Of a stretch of 64,000 nucleotides of DNA, positions 1-10,847 are shown in pieces. The DNA is from Saussurea involucrata (lineage: Eukaryota; Streptophyta; Magnoliopsida; Asterales; Asteraceae), in assembly GCA_033807775.1 (NCBI GenBank), contig CM066326.1, positions 87,210,873 to 87,274,872 of the forward strand, in the 5' to 3' direction. The notes under the pieces are model-generated. The model searched no databases. It was not told the DNA's origin and worked only from the letters and a program-made list of their open reading frames with translations. How positions within the stretch are numbered: the stretch's first letter is position 1; each line of letters begins with the position of its first letter. The position numbers and the translations under genes were made by a program.

Positions 1-914
1 TTATTGCTTAATATAAATCATTTTCAAATAACATTAATGAAATTAAGCAAAACCATCAATTTAAGATAACCGATTTTACTTCATAAAATCATTCTTCCAA
101 AATCCATCCAAAACATTTCATTATAAAATTGCACCTTGCCATAATTTAAAAACATTATAAAAAGGGTAAGGTAAGAATAAACTCACCTGATATCAGTAGC
201 GTCACTCTTACTTTACTTTCTCAAAGTCGAAAGATTTTCTGTCACCAACTTCACAAAGATCTGAAATACCCAAATACATATTGTACTGGTATTAATCTAC
301 TGTACAAAACCCTTAAAGACTAAGAATCCTAAATATCCAAAATTCTCGACACTTATCGCAACCCACTAGCTGCCATAACCCTTGTCGCAACCTACTACTT
401 GCGACACAATACTTATCGCAACCCATTGTTGCAATATCCCTTCTTGTCGCAACCAACTGTTGCGACATGTAACTTATCGCAACCAACTGTTGCGATATAC
501 ATCTTTATCGCAATCAACTGTTGCGATTCAAACAAGCTTGTCGCAACCCAAGGTTGCGACATTCGTACTTATCGCAACTATCAACATTGTCGGATACTCT
601 CCAAATGACAATTTATACCCTCCAACTTATAAATTAAAATTAAAGCTTACCCCTTAACTTATAACTCCATAAAACGAGTAACGTAACTGACTCGGGGTTA
701 AACTCTAAAATTAATCTATCACATAATAAATCATAAGTTTATCAATAAAACCCATTTTAACACTTTATACAAAAATCGAGATGTTACAGAAAACTAGGTA
801 AACATGCTAGGAAGAATTCTTGTGAAAACCATACCTTAAATTTCACCACTTTGAACCTTCAATCTACTGCTGAAAAATATGTTTTCCTTCTTCCTCTTCT
901 TTCTCGGTTTTCTT

Positions 915-952
<38 letters not shown>

Positions 953-1266
953 ATGACACACACACACACACAAGACCAAAGAGTGACCAAAATAAGACAC
1001 CTCACCTCTCTTTTAGATAAAAAGAGGCGGTGGTGATGATATCTTTCATCACTTAACCAATTTGGTCCCTCAATTATCCTCTAATGACAATTTACACCCT
1101 TCAACTTATAAATTAAAATTAAAGTTTACCCTTAACTTATAAATCCAATAAAAACCAATAACGTAACTTACTCGGGGATAAACTCTAATTTTAATATATC
1201 AATTAATTATACTCAAATTATCAATCAAAACCAAACGTAACACTTTATAAAAATCGAGATGTTACA
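1..1266 (-). mobile_element. 3' LTR (partial) of a Tekay-like Ty3/gypsy chromovirus
   Basis: The window opens inside this LTR. It aligns with about 7115-8345 of the other LTR and ends in the same TGTTACA boundary (minus strand TGTAACATC). It holds an array of TCGCAACC/TTGCGA palindromes, then CT and CA microsatellites near 915-972. An internal copy of the LTR terminus at 607-788 replaces the segment found at the matching place in the other LTR, so this copy is chimeric. The outer end lies outside the window. Confidence 0.85.
352..590. repeat. Array of short inverted repeats TCGCAACC-n-TTGCGA (left LTR)
   Basis: About eight units spaced near 30 bp, of the form (G/A)TCGCAACCnACTnTTGCGA(C/T). 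Each can fold into a 7-8 bp stem. In the six complete units the outermost pair is either G...C or A...T, which keeps the stem paired. Confidence 0.8.
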
Positions 1267-1279
1267 ATACTCCCCAACT
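1267..1279 (-). other. Polypurine tract of the gypsy element
   Basis: Read on the minus strand this is AGTTGGGGAGTAT, directly before the LTR start TGTAACATC. It is the expected second-strand priming site, and its place fixes the element's orientation. Confidence 0.75.
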
Positions 1280-1374
1280 TGAAAATAATTTCGTCCCCGA
1301 AATCAAGGTTAGGTAAACAAGTGAGGATATCTAGTCTTCATATCCTCTTTCGACTCTAACGTCACATTAGTACC

Positions 1375-3231
1375 TCAATGATGTTTCCATTGTACCTTTA
1401 ACATAACCACCTCCTTATTATTACGTAACTTTTTAACTGATCTCTCTAAGATCGCCTCCGGTTCTTCCACACAACGGCTCTTTTCATCCACCCTTACATC
1501 AGTAAGTGGAATCACATCATTCTCTTCGGCTAAACATTTCCGAAGATAGCAAACATGAAAGGTATTGTGGATTCCTTCCAATTCAGGTGGAAGATCCAAC
1601 CGATATGCTTGCAATCCAACCCTCTTAGTTATGGTGAAGGGTCCTAGAAAACGATGACTCAACTTTCCACGTTTACCAAATCGTATCACACCTTTCCACG
1701 GGGATACTTTAAGCATTACGCGCTCCCCAACTTGGAACTCTTTTGGTCTTCTTTTCGGATCAGCATAACTCTTTTGTCGATCTTGAGCTGCTTTCATATG
1801 CTTCCTAATTTCTTTCACTTTATCAGCTGTTTGTTGCACAAGTTCAGGACCAGCAAATTGCTTTTCTCCAGCTTCTAACCAATACACCGGAGTTCTACAT
1901 TTTTGACCATACAAAGCTTCGAAAGGTGCTCTTCCGATACTGGAATGATAACTATTGTTATACGCAAATTCTACTAACGGTAGATGCGTATCCCAGTTAC
2001 CTCCAAAGTCTAATACACATGACCTGAGCATATCTTCCAAAGTTTGAATGGTTCTTTCACTTTGCCCGTCAGTTTGTGGATGGTATGCAGTGCTCAAATT
2101 GACTCTTGTACCCAATTCTTCTTGTAGTGACTGCCAAAACCTCGAGGTAAACCGACTATCACGATCAGAAACTATAGACACCGGTATACCATACCTCGAC
2201 ACCACTTCATCAATATAAAGCTTCGCCAATTTATCTATTGGTGATGCTTCTTTCTTTGCCAAAAAGTGAGCACTCTTGGTCAATCGATCCACGATTACCC
2301 ATATAGTGTCGTTACCCTTTTGCGTCCTTGGTAACTTTGTCACAAAATCCATGGTAATCTTTTCCCACTTCCATTCCGGAATCTCCAAAGATTGGAAACT
2401 TCCATAAGGCTTTTGATGTTCGGCTTTTACTAACGAACATGTCACACACTTTTCTACTATTCTTGCCACATCTACTTTCATAGCTGGCCACCAATAGTGT
2501 AGTTTCAAATCCCTATACATCTTAGTGCTTCCAGGATGTATAGAATACTTAGACTTATGGGCGTCTTCGAGAATCAACTCTCGATTTCCTCCAACCTTTG
2601 ACACCCAAACACGACCTTGGAACAGTTTAATTCCACGGCTATCTTTAGTGAGTTGAAGATGTTGCTTGCTCATGACTTCATCTTTCAGATTTTCTTCCAA
2701 TAAGGCCTCTGTTTGTGCCTCTTTTATCCTTTCAACTAAACTTGATGTTACATCAATTCTGGCGTTGGTCGTTTTCAAGCACCCGCTATATTCTTTTCTA
2801 CTTAAAGCATCAGCTACAATATTTGCTTTACCGGGATGGTAATGCAATTCACAATCATAATCTTTAAGTAGCTCTAACCAGCACCGCTGCATCATATTCA
2901 ACTCTTTCTGATCAAAGACATATTTCAAGCTCTTGTGATCAGTATAAAGTGTGCACTTCGTTCCATACAGATAATTACGCCACGACTTCAATGCAAACAC
3001 GACCGCTGCTAATTCCAAATCGTGTGTAGGGTAATTCTTCTCATGTTCTTTGAGTTGTCTTGATGCGTAAGCAATCACCTTGCCTCGTTGCATCAATACA
3101 CACCCCAAACCCATCTTTGATGCGTCACTATACACGACTAGATCTTCCGTTCCTTCCGGTAGTGCAAGAATAGGAGTTTCACACAACTTCTGACGTAAAG
3201 TTCGAAAGCCGACCCTTGTTTTCCCGTCCAA
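1375..3231 (-). pseudogene. gypsy pol fragment: RNase H, integrase and truncated chromodomain
   Basis: A 618-codon open frame, the longest in the window, with no start of its own; it is the 3' part of a gypsy polyprotein. RNase H lies at about residues 30-150 (YSDAS, YTDHKS, ADALSR). The integrase HHCC zinc finger is at about 225-270 (H-x7-H, CVTC). The DDE core is intact by eye: MDF, VSDRD and the E of GQSERT. A GPF/Y-type module follows (HRFLGPF). The frame stops inside the C-terminal chromodomain at TGA 1375-1377, probably from CGA; recognisable chromodomain sequence continues to about 1317. Upstream RT sequence is in another frame, so this is part of a dead gene although the integrase core looks sound. 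Confidence 0.9.
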
Positions 3232-4346
3232 ACAAACTTTACATTCTTCCGAGTCAACACGGTCAAAGCAGAAGCAATCTTTGAGAAGTCTTTAATAAAC
3301 CTCCGGTAGTAACCTGCTAGACCCAAGAAACTTCTTATTTCAGACGCGCTCTTCGGTGTCTCCCAGTTCGTCATTGCTTCTATCTTTGCTGGATCTACTT
3401 TGACTCATTCTGAAGTAATCACATGCCCTAGAAATTGTACCTCTTTTAACCAGAATTCACATTTCGAAAGTTTTGCGTACAATTTCTCCTTCCTTAGAAC
3501 TTCTAAGACTTCACGAAGATGGCATTCATGATCATCTTCATTCTTCGAATAAACAAGTATGCCATCGATGAATACAATGACAGAATTGTCTAAGAATGGT
3601 CGACATACTCTATTCATCAGATCCATAAACACGGCTGGAGCATTTGTCAACCCAAATGGCACTACAAGAAATTCATAATGCTCGTACCTCGTTTTGAACG
3701 TCGTCTTAGGAATATCTTCATCTCTTACTCGAACTTGATGGTACCCTGACCTCAGATCAATCTTTTAAAAGTAGCCCGCACCTTGGAGTTGATCGAACAG
3801 ATCATCAATCCTTGGAAGCGGATACTTGTTTTTAATAGTCACCTTATTCAGCTTGCGGTAGTCGATGCACATCCTCATAGGGCCATCCTTTTTCTTAACA
3901 AACAATACCGGAGCTCCCCAAGGTGAAGAACTTGGTCTTACAAAACCCTTGTCCAACAACTCCTGTAGCTGAGTCATCATCTCTTTTATTTCGGCCGGCG
4001 CTAAGCGATACGGTGCACGCACTATTGGTGCCGATCCAGGGATAAGATCAATACGAAACTCTACTTGTCGTTCAGACGGTAGACCTGGAAGATCATCGGG
4101 AAATACATCCGGGAATTCGCGTACAACCTTAATGTCTTCCACTTGTTTCTTTTCTGACTTCCCATCTAAAACATACGCTAGATAGGATGAGCATCCTTTA
4201 ATCAGACACTTACGCACTTTAGCAACAGAAATTAACGGATCTTCCCTTTTTCACTTTTCTCTAAAGATGAGTACATCATCCTTACCAGTCATCGGAATCC
4301 GAATTAATTTCTTTGCACAATGTATTTCTGCCTGGTTGACTGTCAA
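3232..4346 (-). pseudogene. gypsy reverse transcriptase, broken
   Basis: Typical RT blocks are readable on the minus strand in pieces: 4217-3765 (VRPSSSPWGAPVLFVKKKDG, then IDYRKLN and YPLPRIDDLF), 3662-3405 (PFGLTNAP to FLGHVI) and 3374-3232 (RSFLGLAGYYRRFIKDFS). Stops separate them: TAA at 3765-3767 in place of a serine codon and TGA at 3405-3407, plus a frame change near 3232 and further damage near 4250. The catalytic motif reads FIDG rather than FIDD (codon 3561-3563), so the second metal-binding Asp is lost. The enzyme cannot be functional. Confidence 0.9.
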
Positions 4347-4600
4347 CTAGTCCATATCCACAATTACATCAAATCCTCCAATTTCCATAAACAACAAGTC
4401 GATCGGAAGTTTCGTTTCCCCTACTGAAATAAAACAACCCTCAAGTCTTTCGCGAACCAAGACTTGACCCCCGTTAGCTATCTCGACTACTAAGGCATCT
4501 TCCAAGGTAGTGACAGGCATAGCTAACTGGTGATAGAATGATTTGGACACAAACGACAAATTTGCACCACGGTAAAATAAAATGCGCGCGGAATGGAATT
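4347..4600 (-). pseudogene. gypsy aspartic protease remnant
   Basis: The region between gag and RT matches a retropepsin: SFVSKSF after the active site and GGFDVIVDMD before the RT linker. The active-site position reads YRGA where DSGA is expected, so the catalytic Asp is gone. TAG at 4347-4349 stands where this clade normally has Trp after GMD, a one-base TGG to TAG change. A frame change near 4595 separates it from gag. Confidence 0.75.
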
Positions 4601-5940
4601 AACGAGAAATGTACCCGAAACGACGTCTTTCGATTCTTTGGCTTCGTCAGTTGTCATATGAAATGCCCGACCCGTTGGCTTAGGAACATTTGATTTCTTG
4701 CTTTGGTCTCCATCCTTTTTCAGCTTTGGGCAATCCCGACGGAAATTACCGGGTTGTTTGCACTCGTAGCATGTTAGTCCTTGAACAAGACAATTACTTA
4801 AAGTATGTCCACTTTTTCCACACTTATAACGTTCCTGTGTGGTCACCCGACACGGACCAAAGTGCTTACTTCGACACTTCGGGCACCAATTCGGCTCCCG
4901 ACGAGATTCATAACGAACATTTTTACCGGGTGCTTTTGATTCTGAGAAGACTCTGACTGGCCTTCCCATTTCCGTTTCTCTCCCACTTGCATCTTTTCTT
5001 CATTGTCTTTAGCATAAACCTCTTCCATAACTTTGGCTTCTTCAATTGTTTCTCTCAACGTTGAAGCTTTAGCATTTCGTACCCGGGACATCATGTCCGC
5101 TGGCAAACCTTTTAAATAAGCTTTAATCTTTTCCTTCTCAGTCGGAGCCACATGCCCCACTAAGTTCAGCTTCTCCATGAAGGATTCAGTGTACTTCCTA
5201 ACAGATGAAGTACCTTTCTTAAGAGTCCGAAACTCTTCTTCAATTCTATCCATTTCGTTTTCATTGCAATATTCTTCCAAAATCTTTTTCTTGAACGACT
5301 CCCATGTCATAGCAGCTAAGACTGGAGCCGTCACAATAGACGTCACTATATTCTACCAAGTCAACGCATTACCTCGTAACATTTGAGACCCAAATCTGAC
5401 CTTCGATTTTTCATCACATTCACAAGCTCGGAAAGCTTTTTCCATCTCTCTAAGCCAATTCATGCATGCCACTGGATTGTCTGCTCCAGTAAACTCTGGC
5501 GGTTTACAACTTGGAAATGTTTTATATGAGCAGACTCTTTCCACCCTTATGTTTACATCTATCACAGGATTACGAATTTGATTTATTACCCCGATATCAG
5601 TCTCCGTTCGACGTAACTCCGAACTTCGATCATTCAGCACTTTCATAAACATTTCTGTTTGTTGTGACATTGTTGTATTCATCATTCGCGTCATGTTCTC
5701 CATCATACGAGACTCCATTGTCGATTCCGGCGTTTCCGGGTTGGCTGTATTGGTACTCGTTCTATGTACCCGACTGTCCGCTCCTCCCATAGAAGGTAAC
5801 CTCGACGGACTTTCATGAGTTCCAACCATTTCAGGTCGCTTTTCCACCGACCTATCAATCACCGCCCTATCCTCCGAAGAATTAGGGGACCTTGGTGGCG
5901 TATTCACCATCGTTCTGATATAACACAAAGAAATAACCAT
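4601..5940 (-). pseudogene. gypsy gag remnant
   Basis: The N-terminal part (5940-5356) contains the typical PPEFTGADNPVACMNWL stretch and ends ALTW before TAG 5353-5355, where TGG is expected. The next piece (5346 to about 4935) continues the gag core (WESFKKKILEEYC). After a frame change near 4935 two CCHC zinc knuckles follow. Both have lost one ligand: the first begins RYKC where CYKC is expected, and the second has GNF in place of GHF. Stop, shift and lost ligands agree that this gag is inactive. Confidence 0.85.
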
Positions 5941-6246
5941 AAGAAATGGTTACACATATCTAGACATACGAAACGTACTTTATCGATCATTAGTCATTGT
6001 AACAATTTAGAAACAAGTATGCTTGTGTAATAATATATTCATAATAACAGTAGCTAATTGGAATTATGAACATACTATACATTAGAATCCTCGTTACCAT
6101 CGTTACAGTACGAATTTCACGTATTTCAGTCGACTCTAAGAATATCCCATCTTAGTACTTCTACCCATATCTCACAAATCATAACTTAATTCATCTCAGC
6201 TTAAGTCTATGTATCTCACTATCATACCTAGTTCACTTAAACTAAT

Positions 6247-6258
6247 GCTCTTATACCA
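6247..6258 (-). other. Primer binding site, initiator-Met type (gypsy)
   Basis: On the minus strand, three bases after the LTR end, the sequence TGGTATAAGAGC differs by one base from the iMet-type PBS TGGTATCAGAGC. This marks 6262-8345 as the 5' LTR of the element on its left. Confidence 0.75.
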
Positions 6259-6839
6259 TATTGTAACACCCTAAAGATCAGGGTTAATTTAAACCTCAAA
6301 TTGTAACAAAATTTAATCAAAAGATCTTCCAAACTTTATACATAAGCAAAGAAATTAACTATGAGGGTCATATTTACAAATATTGAATTCTTCAAATAAC
6401 CTATTAATCTAATCATGCCTCTATAATTGGATTAACTAGGTTATCTAAGCAATCCATCAAAAAGCCTCATTGTTAACTAACTTATCCGCTATCCCAAAAA
6501 GCTCTCGTCCCACATCCCTTTATTTCCCGGAGCTAGTACCTGGTAAGAAAATATAATTTGAAACGATTAGGCTAACGCCTAGTGAGAACATTCGGTTTCA
6601 AAATAATACTTTTAAAATCAATGTAAACAAGGCATAACAAACCTGGTTTACCTTTTTCTTACCATATGTATCAACATCTTACGATGACGGGGTTAAACCC
6701 GATTCCATGAATAAGACTGACACCAAGTCAGTCATGATATCATGTTCAAGAGCCCACTACGAATCTCCACGGATTCTAGATTAATGCTCATATCCAAGAA
6801 ATCACAATTACACATGTCAATTTCTTGGAAAGGATGTAG

Positions 6840-7065
6840 AGATTACACTTAAGCCATGCCTATCTCTTTCCTTCCTATAAAAATCGGGAATTACGATTAG
6901 TCCACGCCTATCCCACGATTTCTCATCAATGTGAAATAGGAATTACGATTAATCCACGCCTATTCCTCATTTCACCTAAACGGGAATTACGATTAGTCCA
7001 CGCCTATTCCACGTTTATCATACATACTGAAATTACGATTAATCCATGTCTATTCCACGTGTTCA
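6840..7065 (-). repeat. LTR minisatellite, about 60-bp units
   Basis: Four to five diverged copies of a unit with core GGAATTACGATTAGTCCACG lie in tandem inside the LTR. The solo LTR at 8947-10847 has a different tandem array (core GGCATGTGTATATTG) at the corresponding place. Confidence 0.7.
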
Positions 7066-7444
7066 TAAAAACTAGTGCCTATGGATCCATTACACTTATT
7101 TGTACTCGTGCAGGTTATTGCTTAATATAAAACATTTTCAAATAACGTTAATAAAGTAAAGCAAAACCATTAATTTCAAGATAACCAGTTTTGCTTCGTA
7201 TCAAAACTCATTCAGGAAACATTCATTATAAAATATACCTTACCATAAATTGAAATACATTTATAAAAAGGGTAAGGTAAGAATGAACTCACTTGATAGC
7301 AAAATGTCCTTCTTACTTCACTCCTTAACCGTTGTAAAGATTTCTGTCTCCAAACTTCACAAAGTCTGAAATACCCAAATACATATTGTACTTGTATCAA
7401 TTTACTGATTAGAACTCTTAAAATCCAAAAAACCAAAATCTCAT

Positions 7445-7710
7445 CACTTATCGCAACCCAAAGGAATGCACCTACACTTGTCGCAACCTACTACTTGCGA
7501 CACCATACTTATCGCAACCCATTGTTGCGATATCCCTCTTATCGCAACCAACTGTTGCGACATAACATCTTATCGCAACCAACTGTTGCGACATAATTCT
7601 TATCGCAACCAACTGATTGCGATACACTCTTTTATCGCAACTCACTGTTGCGACAATCATCTTTGTCGCAACTTGCATCCTTATCGCAACTAACTACGTT
7701 CATCTTTGTC
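7445..7710. repeat. Array of short inverted repeats TCGCAACC-n-TTGCGA (right LTR)
   Basis: About nine units of the same motif, spaced 28-32 bp, with the outer units degenerate. Three of six complete units keep the outer pair as G-C or A-T; three have A...C, which would be a G-U wobble in the minus-strand RNA. Confidence 0.8.
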
Positions 7711-8345
7711 TCAACTAACTGTAAACGTATTTAAGCCAGAAATCTATACTTTTAAGCCATAACAATTTCTACAAAAGTGCAGATATACTTAATATCATTA
7801 GCAGAAACTATTCATAAATCCAGATTTCTCATATCTTTCCAAAATCAACAAAACCCAATTCTAAACCATTAGAAAACTAGGTAAACATGCTAGGAAGAAT
7901 TCTTGTGAAAACCATACCTTAAATTTCACCACTTTGAACCTTCAATCTACTGCTGAAAAATCTGTTTTCCTTCTTCCTCTTCTTTCTTCTTTCTCGGTTT
8001 TCTTTCTCTCTCTCTCTCTCTCTCTTTTGTATGACACACACACACACACAAGACCAAAGAGTGACCAAAATAAGACACCTCACCTCTCTTTTAGATAAAA
8101 AGAGGCGGTGGTGATGATATCTTTCATCACTTAACCAATTTGGTCCCTCAATTATCCTCTAATGACAATTTACACCCTTCAACTTATAAATTAAAATTAA
8201 AGTTTACCCCTTAACTTATAAATCCAATAAAAACTAATAACGTAACTTACTCGGGGATAAACTCTAAAATTAATCTATCAATTAATTATACTCAAATTAT
8301 CAATCAAAACCAAACGTAACACTTTATAAAAATCGAGATGTTACA

Positions 8346-8375
8346 ATACTCCCCAACTTGAAAATGATTTCGTCC
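8346..8375 (-). mobile_element. Stub of a second gypsy internal region
   Basis: Immediately right of the LTR end the sequence repeats the PPT and internal edge seen at 1267-1296, then diverges abruptly after CGTCC at 8375. The LTR at 6262-8345 was therefore shared with another internal region, now deleted. Confidence 0.65.
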
Positions 8376-8535
8376 ACTTTATGAAATTTTTTCAAGACCA
8401 TTAAAATTTCATATCATATGTCCTTTTGAGCAACACCAACTAACTTAGCTCCATCCGGTCTGGTTTCATCTTCTCTTCACTTCTTTTTTCTGAAAAGTAT
8501 TATTAATTATGAATATAATACCCAATTCTTAATAC
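8376..8535. other. Short spacer next to the copia gag
   Basis: AT-rich sequence between the gypsy breakpoint and the end of the copia gag frame. No motif was recognised; the copia protease and pol that should follow are absent. Confidence 0.4.
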
Positions 8536-8946
8536 CTAGTTAGAAGTGAACAAATCAATGGTAAACATACCTGAAGTGTCGGCTTCATTAGCCTTCTTCT
8601 TCCTCATTTCTGCCAATAGGACAGGACAATTTCTCTTCCAGTGTCCCTTCTGGTTGCAATTGAAGCAAACTGCATCTTCAAGAATCTTTCCTTTGCCCAT
8701 TATTTTGTTGGAGCTTCCAACTTTTGTTTTACCCTTGGTAACTCCCCTATTCTTCTTGATTATCCCACTTTTAGACTTGATCATTAAGACCTGTTTTGGT
8801 TCGGATAAATCCAACTTGGATTTCATATTTCTCTCAGCAGTTTTAAGCATGTCGTGAAGCTCTGTGAGAGTTTTCTCCAAACCATTCATATTATAGTTCA
8901 GAAAGAACTGATCATATGATTTTGATAAAGAACTAAGAACCATATA
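8536..8946 (-). pseudogene. Ty1/copia gag, C-terminal part
   Basis: The minus-strand frame has the copia gag core (SYDQFFLNYNMNGLEKTLTE) and one complete CCHC zinc knuckle, CFNCNQKGHWKRNC (C-x2-C-x4-H-x4-C), followed by a Lys-rich tail and a stop. The N-terminal half of the same gag lies at 10848-11359; the 1.9-kb solo LTR at 8947-10847 separates them. No protease or pol follows, so the element was truncated as well as interrupted. Confidence 0.85.
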
Positions 8947-9559
8947 TGTAACATCCTGAATTTTCAATAATAGTAAGTTAATGAGAATTGGGATTTATTT
9001 GTAATTTAGTTTTAACCTTGAATTATATGGAAAGTTTATAATTCAAATTGGGATTAAAATGTTAGTGATCAAAGTTAAGTGTCATTGTGGAAATAATGAA
9101 ACTTGGAGGTGTATATGGGTAATTTTGGAAAGTGTGTATGTTAACTTAGCTGAAACAAAATCAGATATTCCTCATTTTGTGTTTTGGGTCGGTCAAGAAA
9201 TAGAGAGAAAGAGAGAAAAGGAGAAAAAGAATGAAAGCAAGGGTTTGGTCATCAAATTGGTAAGATAATTGTGTTGGTTTATGATAAAATCTGTTGTAGT
9301 TGTGTGGGTGTAAACGATTTTGATTATGGAATAGGTATTTGGAATCATAAACAACAGAATTGAGGAATCAGACTTGTGCAGAAAGTGGGTTTTACATCAA
9401 AAAGGTGAGTTCATTTGTTCCTTGCTTAAATCAGTGTTTTCATGTTAAATTAAACCTTGTAATAGCTGTAGAAAGTGGTTATGAACTGTATGGGATGGTT
9501 TGGAAAGAGCTGAATCGAACAGACATGAAAATGGATCGAATTTTAGGCTGCAGAACCGA

Positions 9560-9803
9560 GTTTTCCGGATAAATCGTCATATCCGGAAAACCGAGATGAT
9601 GAATGTGTCCGGATGTGATCAAGTACCCGGGTAAGTTTTATTTTGTTGTAAGAATCCGGATGAATATAGTATCCGGATGGTTTTAGTATCCGGATGTCGT
9701 CCGGATTAGAATAGTATCCGGTAAAGTGTTGTTATCCGGAAAAGTCCTTTTATCCGGATAAGTTAGAAGTATCCGGAAAACCCCTGTTGTCCGGACACTT
9801 TTG
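9560..9803. repeat. TATCCGGA motif array in the solo LTR
   Basis: More than a dozen copies of TCCGGA or TATCCGGA(TA/AA) at irregular 12-25 bp spacing. TCCGGA is itself a palindrome. The array lies just after a GA-rich stretch, the same relative place that the TCGCAACC/TTGCGA array takes in the other LTRs. Confidence 0.8.
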
Positions 9804-10149
9804 TGAAATTGGAAATGTTAGTTCTTAATGTTTGGAAGCAAATTCTAGATGAATTGTCTAGTCAAGTTTCTAAAAAAATTCTAGGGGCGCTGCCCCCAGA
9901 CCCCGCAAGGGCGTTGCCCCTTGACCCCATCCGCTAACCGGGTAGCGGAACCCCCGTGCTAAGTTGCCGAAGGGGGAGCATTTGAGAATATGATATGAGC
10001 TGTAATGTATTGTTATACATATACGTTAGTAAAGTGTAATGGATCCATAGGCACTAATGGTTATGTACACGTAGAATAGATGAAGATTAATCATTATTCT
10101 GATGTGTGTGAGAAATCGTGGAATAAACGTAATTCCTGATTCCTAAGGA

Positions 10150-10320
10150 AAAGAAGAGATTGGCATGTGTATATTGTAATCACTATTTCCTTCTCTAAGA
10201 AATAGGCATGTGTATATTGTTATTTCTTAGATGTGTACAGAAATGGGCATGTGTATATTGCGGTTTCTGGAATAGATGTGTACGGAACTGGGCATGTGTA
10301 TATTGCGATTTCCGGAATAG
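10150..10320 (+). repeat. Tandem GGCATGTGTATATTG units in the solo LTR
   Basis: Four units of 55-60 bp with the shared core GGCATGTGTATATTG and diverged remainders. It corresponds in position to the minisatellite at 6840-7065. Confidence 0.75.
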
Positions 10321-10847
10321 AAACATTACTCTAGAATCAGTACAGATTCGTAGGGTAGCTCTGAAACATGATATGATGATGGAATGAGTGTCAGTCATAT
10401 TCATGGGATTAAATGGAAGTCCTGTTAACGGAATAGAGTTACACGTTTGGTAAGAAAAAGGGTAACCAGGTTTGTTATAACTTGCTTACATTGATTTTGC
10501 AAATGTTATTATGGAAACGAATGTTCTCACTAGGCGTTGGCCTAATCGTTTCATATGATGTTTCCTTACCAGGTACCAGCTCGGGAAAGTAAAGGGTTGT
10601 GGGACGAGCGTTTTTGGAATAGCAGAGGTGTCAATTAACCAGAAGAGATTTTGTTGGATTGCTTAGATAACTTAGTTAATCTGATTGTAGTGATGTGATT
10701 AGATTAATAGGTTATTTGAAGAATCCTGTATTGTAAATGTACTCTGGATGGTTAATTACCTTGCTATATATTTTGTAAGTTGAAGTTTATTGTATCATAA
10801 CTTGTGAAATTTGAGGTTCAAATTAGCCCTGATTTTAGGGTGTTACA

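Larger units (their letters stand above)
6262..8345 (-). mobile_element. 5' LTR of the Tekay-like chromovirus
   Basis: About 2.08 kb with canonical ends; on the plus strand it runs from TGTAACACCC to GATGTTACA. Inside, left to right, are a short hairpin AGGCTAACGCCT (6569-6580), a tandem array with core GGAATTACGATTAGTCCACG (about 6840-7065), a palindrome array (7445-7710), a CT and a CA microsatellite (8005-8050), and the terminal segment. The same order is seen in the other gypsy LTR types of the window. Several indels and many substitutions separate it from the LTR at 1-1266, so the insertion is not recent. Confidence 0.9.
8947..10847 (+). mobile_element. Solo LTR of a gypsy element related to the Tekay-like family
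   Basis: Runs from TGTAACATCC to AGGGTGTTACA, 1901 bp, with no internal region on either side. Flanks read ATATA on the left and ATATC on the right; on the gag strand this is a 5-bp duplication GATAT/TATAT with one mismatch. It shares scattered blocks with the LTR at 6262-8345 (for example TAATGGATCCATAGGCACTA and the hairpin TAGGCGTTGGCCTA at 10531-10544), so it belongs to the same lineage. It probably arose by LTR-LTR recombination. Confidence 0.85.

Noticed and set aside
352..590. Regularly spaced repeats as a CRISPR-like array
   Set aside because: Spacers of about 8-12 bp, location inside plant LTRs, and presence in both LTR copies exclude CRISPR.
382..657. Frames across the LTR palindrome arrays (also 7466-7693, 29567-29890 and copies)
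   Set aside because: The peptides simply repeat the 30-bp LTR unit (ATHCCD/QPTTA-like patterns) on both strands.
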